Shown: in pieces, positions 6,036-11,723 of the stretch | How the letters are laid out: every line of letters begins with the position of its first letter | Numbering within the stretch: position 1 is the first letter of the stretch | Assembly: GCA_023389425.1 (NCBI GenBank) | Contig: JAEWEK010000055.1 | Span: 1 to 11,723 of the forward strand | Source of the DNA: Pseudomonadota bacterium | GTDB taxonomy: Bacteria > Pseudomonadota > Gammaproteobacteria > Burkholderiales > Burkholderiaceae_D | DNA length: 11,723 nucleotides | Direction of reading: 5' to 3' | Notes under the pieces: generated by a model | Databases searched by the model: none | What the model was told of the DNA's origin: nothing | Seen by the model: only the letters and a program-made list of their open reading frames with translations | Position numbers and translations under genes: made by a program

Positions 6036-7334
6036 TCAGGCCGCGAGTTGCTGGCGCCGGCCGCTGGGGCGGAGCAGCTTGACGACCTTGATGGCCTGGT
6101 TCTGCACCTGTACCACTTCGATGATGCAATTGCCGACCTTCAGGGCAATCGGCGCGTCGGGGATATCCTGCAACTGCTCCAGCAGCAGGCCGTTGATGGT
6201 CTTCGGGCCGTCGGTGGGCAGATTCAGTCCGAGGTGCTTGTTGATGTCGCGCAGCGGGGTGCTCGCTTCCAGCAGGCATTCGCCCTGGGCGTTCCACTGC
6301 ATGCTGTCGCTGCCGCCGGCCCCGGGCATCGAGGTGGTGAAGTCGCCGATCATCTCCTCGATGATGTCCTCCAGCGTCACCAGCCCCTGCACCTCGCCAT
6401 ATTCGTCGACGATGATGCCGAGCCGCTCGCGGTTTTCCTGGAAATACTGGAGCTGCGTAAACACGCCGGTGTCCTGCGGTATGTAGTAGGGCTCGGCCAG
6501 CAGTTCGCGGAAATGTTCGGTGGTCAGGTCGTCGGCCTGGTTCAGCAGGCCGACCGCCTTGCGCACGTGCAGGATGCCGAGGATCTTGTTGATCTCGCCT
6601 TCATAGACCGGCAACTTGTTGTGATAGCAGGTCGCCAGTTCGTTCTTGATCGCCTCGATCGGCTGGGCCAGGTTCAGCGCCTCGATCTGGGCGCGCGGGG
6701 TCATGATGTCCTCGACCGAGATCTTTTCCAGGTCGAACAGGTTGAGCAGGATGCTCTTGTGCTTTTGCGGGATGAAGTTGCCGCCTTCCAGCACGATCGA
6801 GCGCAGTTCCTCCGGCGACAGGCGGTGCTGGTGCCCACTGCTGCCGGAACGGATGCCAAAGGGCCGCAGGATGGTCGACACGAACAGGTTGACGAACCAG
6901 ATCACCGGCTTGGCCACGCTCATCATCCACTTCAGGAAGATGCTGGAGCCCAGCGAGATGTATTCGGGATAAGTGGCACCGATCACTTTCGGCGAGATTT
7001 CCGCGAACACGATCAGCAGGAATGCCACCACGGCGGTGGCGATGGTGATGACGCTTTCCTCGTGGCCGAAGAACAGGATGGCGATAGCGGTGACCAGCGC
7101 GGTCGCCATCGCATTGATGAGCGTGTTGGCGATCAGCACCAGCGACAGCAGCTTGTCGGTGCGTTCAAGCAGCCACAGCGTTGTGATCGCGCGCCGGTTG
7201 CCGCGCTTGGCGAGGTGGCGCAGGCGGTATTTGTTGGCCGCCATCAGGGCCGTTTCGGCCATCGCGAAAAAGGCCGAGCAGAGAATCAGCAGGACGAGTG
7301 CAAGGACCAGCGCCCAAAGCGGTACGGTATCCAA
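6036..7334 (-). CDS. HlyC/CorC-family membrane protein (CNNM, CBS pair, CorC_HlyC domain)
   Basis: This is an integral inner-membrane protein of the CorB/CorC/YfjD type, linked in several bacteria to magnesium or cobalt efflux and resistance; the older haemolysin name is historical. Domains in order over 432 residues are a CNNM/DUF21 membrane domain (about 1-195; SAFFAMAETALMAANKYRL at 20-38 and FAEISPK at 110-116), a CBS pair (about 208-265 and 283-330, ending DEYGEVQGLVTLEDIIEEM), and the C-terminal CorC_HlyC domain (about 345-420). The start codon is TTG: no ATG or GTG lies in frame before M25, an in-frame TGA sits just upstream, and starting at M25 would remove the first helix. GGTGAG lies 2 nt ahead of the TTG, an unusually tight spacing. 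A candidate promoter is at 7427-7455. pilB lies 232 bp downstream. The transported ion cannot be read from the sequence. Confidence 0.93.
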   Translation of the reverse strand: MDTVPLWALVLALVLLILCSAFFAMAETALMAANKYRLRHLAKRGNRRAITTLWLLERTDKLLSLVLIANTLINAMATALVTAIAILFFGHEESVITIATAVVAFLLIVFAEISPKVIGATYPEYISLGSSIFLKWMMSVAKPVIWFVNLFVSTILRPFGIRSGSSGHQHRLSPEELRSIVLEGGNFIPQKHKSILLNLFDLEKISVEDIMTPRAQIEALNLAQPIEAIKNELATCYHNKLPVYEGEINKILGILHVRKAVGLLNQADDLTTEHFRELLAEPYYIPQDTGVFTQLQYFQENRERLGIIVDEYGEVQGLVTLEDIIEEMIGDFTTSMPGAGGSDSMQWNAQGECLLEASTPLRDINKHLGLNLPTDGPKTINGLLLEQLQDIPDAPIALKVGNCIIEVVQVQNQAIKVVKLLRPSGRRQQLAA

Positions 7335-7426
7335 GGCTCACCGTAAAGGAAATGTGGGAATGTGCGTGTGCGCACAGCTTCTTGCCGTCGCGCTGGCGGC
7401 GTCGAAAAAACGAGCCGCAGCGGTCG

Positions 7427-7455
7427 ATTCTAAGCGAACCTTATCACCTGTGCAA
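7427..7455 (-). promoter_or_regulatory. Candidate promoter of the HlyC/CorC-like gene
   Basis: In the 137-bp gap upstream of the TTG start, the minus strand shows TAGAAT (7432 to 7427, 5 of 6 for -10) 17 bp from TTGCAC (7455 to 7450, TTG conserved). Transcription would start near 7420, giving a leader of about 85 nt. That leader holds a small hairpin with a T6 loop (GGCTCG and CGAcGCC arms, 7398-7416). The spacing is ideal, but the -35 is poor. Confidence 0.4.
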
Positions 7456-7471
7456 GTTGACGGGAACGGCC

Positions 7472-8029
7472 TCAGTTCCACCAGTGCGAGGTGACGCCCG
7501 CCTCGGGCAGGCGCGCCTGGGCCACGCCATGGACGATGCCGGCGGCCAGCGCCTGTTCGGCATCGAAGATGCGCGCGTTGCCATACAGGTTGCCGCGGAT
7601 GTCTTCCGGCGCCGTGGCCTTGCCCGTGGCCTCGTCGAAAATGCGGGCATAGCGTTCGGCATCGAAGTCCAGGCATTCGCGCCACTCGGACACGCGCGAA
7701 TGGTCGGCCGCGACGAGGTTGCCGAAACCCCAGTGCAGCGGATGCACGAGGAAGCGGGTGCCGGGACAGGCGTAGCGCTTGCCGGCCGCGAGGAAGATCG
7801 GCACGCCGACCGATTCGACGCTGCCGATATTGTGGGTGGTCAGCGGCAGCGGCAGCGACTTCAGGAAGAAGTACAGCGCGAACCCGGCCGTCATGTTGCC
7901 GCCTTCGGTGGACATGTGCAGCTCGATTTCGCTGGCCCCGCTTTGCAGGGCTTGCAGGCACAGGTTGCGCACCGTGCACGCCGAATGCTGGTTGATCGGC
8001 CCGATGAAGTGGACGATGTGCAATGCCAT
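7472..8029 (-). CDS. ClpP-like serine protease homologue with an incomplete triad
   Basis: This 185-residue protein has the ClpP/crotonase-like fold. MSTEGGNMTAGFALYFFL (39-56) matches the oxyanion-loop and helix segment of ClpP (NSPGGxxTAGxxIY). GSVESVGVP (69-77) places S73 at the catalytic serine, and RFLVHP (92-97) places H96 at the catalytic histidine. The third residue, an aspartate in ClpP, aligns by eye with A152 or N151 (GNARIFDAEQAL, 150-161), so the triad looks incomplete. There is no signal peptide or membrane helix, and length is close to mature ClpP, so it is probably cytoplasmic. It is unlikely to be the housekeeping ClpP because identity is low and no clpX is nearby. The start is backed by GGGAG 5 nt ahead of the ATG. 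It follows uraH by 63 bp on the same strand and may share its transcript. Substrate and partner unfoldase are unknown. Confidence 0.82.
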   Translation of the reverse strand: MALHIVHFIGPINQHSACTVRNLCLQALQSGASEIELHMSTEGGNMTAGFALYFFLKSLPLPLTTHNIGSVESVGVPIFLAAGKRYACPGTRFLVHPLHWGFGNLVAADHSRVSEWRECLDFDAERYARIFDEATGKATAPEDIRGNLYGNARIFDAEQALAAGIVHGVAQARLPEAGVTSHWWN

Positions 8030-8077
8030 GTGCTCTCCCGATGCTGTCGGGGAAAGGATAGCAAGTTTGGCTTGTGC

Positions 8078-8092
8078 CCAGCGTCCGGCTGG
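8078..8092 (-). terminator. Small hairpin directly after the uraH stop
   Basis: CCAGC (8078-8082) and GCTGG (8088-8092) form a perfect 5-bp stem with a 5-nt loop immediately after the uraH TGA. There is no T-run. It may only trim or attenuate read-through into the ClpP-like gene. Confidence 0.2.
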
Positions 8093-8446
8093 TCAGCTGC
8101 CGCGGTAGGTCGAATAGGACCACGGCGTGACCACGAGCGGCACATGGTAGTTCTGGCTCGGGTCGGCGATGCCGAAGGCGATGGTGATGCGGTCGAGGAA
8201 GCGCGGTTCCGTCATCGGCGCCCCCTGGGCTGCGAAATAGTCGCCCGCGTGGAACACCAGCTCGTATTGCCCAGCCTTCAGGGCCTCGCCTTCCAGCAGG
8301 GGAGCGCTGCAGCGGCCATCCTGGTTGGTGGCGTCCTGCTTGACCAGGCGGCGCTCGCCCGCCTCGAGCATGAACAGCTCGACCTTCACGCCTGCGCCAG
8401 GCCAGCCGTGCGCGGTGTCGAGCACGTGGGTGCTGAGTTTTCCCAT
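8093..8446 (-). CDS. uraH: 5-hydroxyisourate hydrolase (transthyretin-related protein)
   Basis: UraH hydrolyses 5-hydroxyisourate, the product of urate oxidase, to OHCU in the ureide pathway from urate to allantoin. The 117-residue length is typical for the cytoplasmic enzyme and there is no signal peptide. The family's N-terminal block LSTHVLDTAHGWPG (4-17) carries catalytic H7. R45 (DGRC) and H101 (NYHVPL) are the other expected active-site residues, and the chain ends in the diagnostic YRGS tetrapeptide (114-117), which separates HIU hydrolases from transthyretin. The start has GAGGAAG at good spacing. It is divergent from xdhAB across 204 bp, which fits shared control of purine breakdown. 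Uricase and OHCU decarboxylase, which act on either side of this step, are not in the window. Identification is secure. Confidence 0.96.
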   Translation of the reverse strand: MGKLSTHVLDTAHGWPGAGVKVELFMLEAGERRLVKQDATNQDGRCSAPLLEGEALKAGQYELVFHAGDYFAAQGAPMTEPRFLDRITIAFGIADPSQNYHVPLVVTPWSYSTYRGS

Positions 8447-8498
8447 TGTCGCTTCCTCAATAAAATCGGAAAGCGAGTCATGATATACGGATGTGCTT

Positions 8499-8516
8499 CT
8501 GGCAATATATCGCCAG
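8499..8516. promoter_or_regulatory. Probable operator: 18-bp near-perfect palindrome
   Basis: CTGGCAATATATCGCCAG has perfect CTGGC/GCCAG arms around ATATAT, with a single mismatched pair (A/C). It overlaps the -35 of the best candidate xdhA promoter, so a protein bound here would block or modulate that promoter. Part of the core recurs nearby as GCGATAT (8541-8547). Confidence 0.45.
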
Positions 8517-8527
8517 CGTTATATACT
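8499..8527 (+). promoter_or_regulatory. Candidate xdhA promoter
   Basis: CTGGCA (8499-8504, 4 of 6 for -35) is followed after exactly 17 bp by TATACT (8522-8527, 5 of 6 for -10). Transcription would start near 8534 and give a leader of roughly 117 nt before xdhA. TATAAG at 8570-8575 or 8593-8598 could serve as other -10 elements but lacks a -35 partner. Confidence 0.35.
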
Positions 8528-8612
8528 GCTAGCGTATGGCGCGATATCCCAAATCCATAATCCGCGTCATATAAGCCAAATCAGAATCCGGATATAAGCA
8601 CGGCGGAGGCGG

Positions 8613-8699
8613 ATGTTAACCTACCAGCTTGGGTTAAAACCGAGACAACAATGTCAGATCCGATCCGTTTCTATTACCGCGGCGCCGTCCAAGAAGTGA
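8613..8699 (+). CDS. Possible 28-residue upstream ORF overlapping the xdhA start
   Basis: An ATG at 8613, preceded by GGAGG (8605-8609, spacing 3 nt), opens a 28-codon ORF that ends with TGA at 8697-8699, inside xdhA and in a different frame. Its Shine-Dalgarno sequence is better than that of xdhA, which has only GAG a few nt ahead of its ATG. The ORF begins inside the TTAACC/GGTTAA inverted repeat. The peptide (begins MLTYQLGLKPR) has no recognisable similarity. It could be a leader that tunes xdhA translation, or chance. Confidence 0.2.
   Translation: MLTYQLGLKPRQQCQIRSVSITAAPSKK
8616..8637 (+). repeat. Inverted repeat just upstream of the xdhA start
   Basis: TTAACC (8616-8621) and GGTTAA (8632-8637) are exact inverted arms with a 10-nt loop, ending 13 nt before the xdhA ATG. 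In RNA this would be a weak hairpin next to the ribosome-binding region; in DNA it could be a half-site pair for a regulator. Confidence 0.3.
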
Positions 8700-10135
8700 G
8701 CGGCGCTGCTCCTACGCGCACCATCCTGCAGCATTTGCGGGAGGATCTGCATTGCACCGGCACCAAGGAAGGCTGCGCCGAAGGCGACTGCGGCGCCTGC
8801 ACCGTGGTGGTGGGCTCGCTCGAAGACGGCCAGCTCGAACTGAAGGCCGTCAATTCCTGCATCCAGTTCCTGCCTACGCTCGACGGCAAGGCCCTGTTCT
8901 CGGTCGAAGACCTGCAGCAGCCGGACGGCGCGCTGCATCCGGTCCAGCAGGCGCTGGTCGAATGCCATGGCTCGCAATGCGGCTTCTGCACGCCGGGCTT
9001 CGCGATGTCGCTGTGGGGCCTGTACCTCAAACAGAATGGCGACGCGCCGACCCGCGCGCAAATCGACGACGCGCTCTCGGGCAACCTGTGCCGCTGCACC
9101 GGCTACCGACCCATCATCGACGCCGCCCAGCGCATGTGCGAACTGCCCAAGGCCGGTTTCGACCAAGCCGTGCTGGCTGCGCAACTGGAAGCGCTGCAGC
9201 GCGGCGCGGGTTTCGATTACGCCGCTGACGGCAAGCGCTTTTTCGCGCCGCGCACGGTGGCGGAACTTGCCGCACTGCGCGCCGCCCATCCGCAGGCCGT
9301 GCTGCTGGCGGGCTGCACCGACGTCGGCCTGTGGGTCACCAAGCAGATGCGCGAGCTGGGCGAAATCATCTACCTCGGCCAGGTGGCCGAACTGAAAACC
9401 ATCGCGGAGCGCGACGGCATGATCGAGATCGGCGCCGGCGCCAGCCTCGACGACGCCTACGCCGCCATCTGCCGCCACTATCCGGACCAACTGTCCGAGC
9501 TGTGGCAGCGCTTCGCCTCGCTCCCGATCCGCAATGCCGGCACGCTGGGCGGCAATGTCGCCAACGGCTCGCCGATCGGCGATTCGATGCCGTGGCTGAT
9601 CGCGCTCGGCAGCCAGGTCGTGCTGCGTGGCGCGCAAGGCGAACGCACGCTGGCCCTGGAAGACTTCTACCTCGGCTACCAGCAGAAGGACATGCGTCCC
9701 GACGAATTCGTACAGGCGGTGCGCGTGCCGCTGCCGCAACCGGGCGTGCGCTTTCGCACCTACAAGCTGGCCAAGCGCTTCGACCAGGACATCTCGGCGG
9801 TGTGCGCGGCGTTTGCGATCACGCTCGACGGCGAACGCATCGCCAATGCGCGCATCGCTTTCGGCGGCATGGCCGCCACGCCCAAGCGCGCCGCGCTGGC
9901 CGAGGAAGCGCTGAACGGCGCGGCCTGGACCGAAGACAGCCTGAAGGCGGCGATGGCCGCGCTGGCCAGGGACTACGCACCGCTGTCGGACATGCGCGCA
10001 TCGTCGGCCTACCGCATGCAGACCGCGCAGAACCTGCTGCGCCGCTTCTGGCTCGAGACGCGCGTCGACAATCCGCTGCCGCGCGAAGCGGTCAACGCTT
10101 TCGCGCTCGGCGCACAAGGAGGCCGGGATGAATGA
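8651..10135 (+). CDS. xdhA: Xanthine dehydrogenase small subunit XdhA (2Fe-2S and FAD)
   Basis: XdhA carries the electron-transfer cofactors of xanthine dehydrogenase, passing electrons from the molybdenum site in XdhB through two [2Fe-2S] clusters and FAD to NAD+. The 494-residue product has a plant-type ferredoxin domain (C42, C47, C50, C70), a second helical [2Fe-2S] domain (C110-x2-C113, C147-x-C149), the FAD-binding domain (LLAGCTDVGLW 218-228; NAGTLGGNVANGSPIGDSMP 295-314) and the CO_deh_flav_C domain (about 365-470). All eight cluster cysteines are present. The two-subunit arrangement with iron-sulphur and FAD domains fused matches Rhodobacter-type bacterial XDH. The start MSDPIRFYYRG fits the family, although only a weak GAG precedes it. 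The gene overlaps xdhB by 8 bp, so the subunits are made together. It is divergent from uraH. Confidence 0.96.
   Translation: MSDPIRFYYRGAVQEVSGAAPTRTILQHLREDLHCTGTKEGCAEGDCGACTVVVGSLEDGQLELKAVNSCIQFLPTLDGKALFSVEDLQQPDGALHPVQQALVECHGSQCGFCTPGFAMSLWGLYLKQNGDAPTRAQIDDALSGNLCRCTGYRPIIDAAQRMCELPKAGFDQAVLAAQLEALQRGAGFDYAADGKRFFAPRTVAELAALRAAHPQAVLLAGCTDVGLWVTKQMRELGEIIYLGQVAELKTIAERDGMIEIGAGASLDDAYAAICRHYPDQLSELWQRFASLPIRNAGTLGGNVANGSPIGDSMPWLIALGSQVVLRGAQGERTLALEDFYLGYQQKDMRPDEFVQAVRVPLPQPGVRFRTYKLAKRFDQDISAVCAAFAITLDGERIANARIAFGGMAATPKRAALAEEALNGAAWTEDSLKAAMAALARDYAPLSDMRASSAYRMQTAQNLLRRFWLETRVDNPLPREAVNAFALGAQGGRDE
10117..10122 (+). promoter_or_regulatory. Strong ribosome-binding site of xdhB inside xdhA
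   Basis: AGGAGG lies within the last codons of xdhA, 5 nt before the ATG at 10128. It fixes the xdhB start and explains how translation can restart across the 8-bp gene overlap, helping balanced production of the two subunits. Confidence 0.75.
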
Positions 10136-11723
10136 CGCAGGCACCCAGGTACTGAAAACCGCCGGCTGGGCAGCGGTCGGCGTTGACCGCGCGCACGAAT
10201 CGGCCGCGCTGCACGTGCTCGGCCAGGCCAACTACACCGACGACGTGGCCGAGCTGCGCGGCACCCTGCACGCCGCGCTCGGCCTGTCGGCCAAGCCGCA
10301 CGCGAAGATCGCGGCGATCGACCTGGCGCCGGTACGCGCCAGCCGCGGCGTGGTCGCGGTGTACACCGCCGCCGACATCCCGGGCACCAACGATTGCGGC
10401 CCGATCATCCACGACGACCCGATCCTCGCGGACGGCCTGGTGCAGTACGTCGGCCAGCCGATCTTCATCGTGGTCGCGGACACCCACGACAACGCACGCC
10501 GCGCCGCGCGCCTGGCCCAGGTCAGCTACGACGAGCTGCCCGCGATCCTGACGCCGCAGGCCGCGCGCGCCGCGCAATCCTACGTGCTGCCGCCGATGCG
10601 CCTGGCGCGCGGCGATGCCGAAGCCGCTTTTGCCAAGGCGCCGCGCAGCGTCAAGGGCGAGCTCCACGTCGGCGGCCAGGAACAGTTCTACCTCGAAGGC
10701 CAGATCGCCTACGCCATCCCGGCGGAAGACAATGGCATGCAGGTGCTGTGCTCGACCCAGCATCCGAGCGAGATGCAGCATGTGGTCGCGCACGCGCTCG
10801 GCCTGCATTCGCACCACGTGCGGGTCGAATGCCGGCGCATGGGCGGCGGCTTCGGCGGCAAGGAATCGCAGTCCGCGCTGTGGGCCGCGGCAGCCGCCAT
10901 CGCGGCGGCCAGGCTCAAGCGCCCGGTCAAGCTGCGCGCCGACCGCGACGACGACATGCTCGTCACCGGCAAGCGCCACTGCTTCCACTACGAATACGAA
11001 GTCGGCTACGACGACGAGGGCCGCATCCTCGCCGCCAAGGTCGACATGGTCTCGCGCGCCGGCTTCTCGGCCGACCTGTCCGGCCCCGTGGCCACGCGCG
11101 CGGTCTGCCACTTCGATAACACCTACTACCTGTCGGACGTTGACATCCGCGCCGCCTGCGGCAAGACCAACACCCAGTCCAACACGGCCTTCCGCGGCTT
11201 CGGCGGCCCGCAGGGCGCGATCGCCATGGAATACGTGATCGACGACATCGCCCGCGCGCTGGGGCGCGACGCGCTCGACATCCGCCGCCTGAATTTCTAC
11301 GGCCGCGACGAGCGCAACGTCACGCCTTACGGCCAGGTGGTGCGCGACAACGTGATCCACGCGCTGTCGGCGCAACTGGAAGAATCGAGCGAGTACCGCG
11401 CGCGCCGCGCCGCCATCGCCGCCTTCAATGAAGGCAGCCCGGTGCTGAAGAAAGGCCTGGCGCTCACGCCGGTCAAGTTCGGCATCGCCTTCAACGTCAC
11501 CCACCTGAACCAGGCCGGCGCGCTGGTGCACGTGTACGTGGACGGCTCGGTGCTGGTCAACCACGGCGGCACCGAGATGGGGCAGGGCGTCAACACCAAG
11601 GTGATGCAGGTGGTGGCGCACGAGCTGGGCATCGACATGTCGCACGTGCGCATCAGCGCCACCGACACCAGCAAGGTCGCCAACACCTCGGCCACGGCGG
11701 CATCGACCGGCGCGGACCTGAAC
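10128..11723 (+). CDS. xdhB: Xanthine dehydrogenase large subunit XdhB (molybdopterin), 3' end beyond window
   Basis: XdhB binds the molybdenum cofactor and oxidises hypoxanthine to xanthine and xanthine to urate in the cytoplasm. The first 532 codons are open to the window edge; family members are roughly 770-800 residues, so about two thirds is present. The Ald_Xan_dh_C domain occupies about 28-140, followed by the molybdopterin-binding domain. GGQEQFYLEGQ (182-192) places Q184 at the conserved active-site glutamine (bovine Q767). GGGFGGKE (239-246) gives E246 at the substrate-binding glutamate (bovine E802), and NTAFRGFGGPQG (352-363) gives R356 at the substrate arginine (bovine R880). That pair favours purine specificity over aldehyde oxidase. 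GGTEMGQGVNTK (480-491) is the cofactor loop. The catalytic glutamate near the C-terminus lies outside. The AGGAGG site sets the start, and xdhA overlaps by 8 bp. Confidence 0.96.
   Translation, partial: MNDAGTQVLKTAGWAAVGVDRAHESAALHVLGQANYTDDVAELRGTLHAALGLSAKPHAKIAAIDLAPVRASRGVVAVYTAADIPGTNDCGPIIHDDPILADGLVQYVGQPIFIVVADTHDNARRAARLAQVSYDELPAILTPQAARAAQSYVLPPMRLARGDAEAAFAKAPRSVKGELHVGGQEQFYLEGQIAYAIPAEDNGMQVLCSTQHPSEMQHVVAHALGLHSHHVRVECRRMGGGFGGKESQSALWAAAAAIAAARLKRPVKLRADRDDDMLVTGKRHCFHYEYEVGYDDEGRILAAKVDMVSRAGFSADLSGPVATRAVCHFDNTYYLSDVDIRAACGKTNTQSNTAFRGFGGPQGAIAMEYVIDDIARALGRDALDIRRLNFYGRDERNVTPYGQVVRDNVIHALSAQLEESSEYRARRAAIAAFNEGSPVLKKGLALTPVKFGIAFNVTHLNQAGALVHVYVDGSVLVNHGGTEMGQGVNTKVMQVVAHELGIDMSHVRISATDTSKVANTSATAASTGADLN

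Larger units (their letters stand above)
8447..8650. promoter_or_regulatory. Divergent uraH-xdhA control region, locally AT-rich
   Basis: This 204-bp gap separates the divergent uraH and xdhA. Its middle (about 8480-8600) is clearly richer in A and T than the surrounding genes. It contains an 18-bp near-palindrome (8499-8516), TATGG/CCATA arms (8535-8539 and 8555-8559), a direct repeat ATATAAGC (8569-8576 and 8592-8599), and TTAACC/GGTTAA arms just ahead of xdhA (8616-8621 and 8632-8637). This density of symmetry fits operator sites for a purine-responsive regulator, but the regulator family cannot be named from the motif. No good sigma70 promoter could be found for uraH. Confidence 0.6.

Noticed and set aside
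6048..7346. Plus-strand ORF of 432 codons opposite the CorC-like gene
   Set aside because: Shadow of a gene with recognisable CNNM, CBS and CorC_HlyC domains.
8654..10231. Minus-strand ORF of 525 codons opposite xdhA
   Set aside because: Shadow frame in GC-rich coding DNA; xdhA carries all cofactor motifs.
10092..11645. Minus-strand ORF of 517 codons opposite xdhB
   Set aside because: Shadow frame; the plus strand encodes XdhB with intact active-site motifs.

Overview
The window is GC-rich throughout and looks like chromosomal DNA of a betaproteobacterium, most likely Burkholderiales (Oxalobacteraceae/Massilia-like). This rests on the type IV pilus order hlyC/corC-like, pilB, pilC, pilD on one strand, on the protein sequences, and on the GC-rich codon usage. 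No BLAST or phylogeny could be run, so the genus is inference. I see no tRNA, rRNA, CRISPR array, insertion sequence or phage gene.

Layout. (1) 1-5803 holds type IV pilus biogenesis genes on the minus strand: pilB (assembly ATPase), pilC (platform protein) and the first 128 codons of pilD (prepilin peptidase/methylase, cut by the window edge). A two-gene plus-strand unit is wedged between pilC and pilD: a flavin reductase-like FMN-binding protein and a metallo-beta-lactamase (MBL)-fold protein of the CMP-Neu5Ac-hydroxylase/NAPE-PLD-like type. About 360 bp behind that pair hold no recognised gene. They contain an 88-codon open stretch in the MBL frame and two hairpins between the convergent transcripts. 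(2) 6036-7334 is a HlyC/CorC (CNNM/CBS) membrane protein upstream of pilB on the same strand. It starts at TTG and has its own candidate promoter. (3) 7472-8446, minus strand: uraH (5-hydroxyisourate hydrolase) followed by a small ClpP-like serine protease homologue whose third catalytic residue appears to be missing. (4) 8651-11723, plus strand: xdhA and the first 532 codons of xdhB (xanthine dehydrogenase), divergent from uraH across a locally AT-rich intergenic region with a near-perfect 18-bp palindrome.

How the genes work together. PilB powers and PilC anchors assembly of pilin subunits that PilD has processed. XdhAB oxidises hypoxanthine and xanthine to urate. UraH acts two steps further on, after urate oxidase, so xdhAB and uraH form a divergent purine-catabolism locus that probably shares a regulator. 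XdhC (cofactor insertion), a uricase, OHCU decarboxylase and the regulator are not in the window.

Most of the window is conventional. The parts worth a second look are the pair interrupting the pil cluster, the ClpP homologue with an altered triad, the uraH-xdhA control region, and a short upstream ORF overlapping the xdhA start. I found no convincing evidence of a wholly new multi-gene system.
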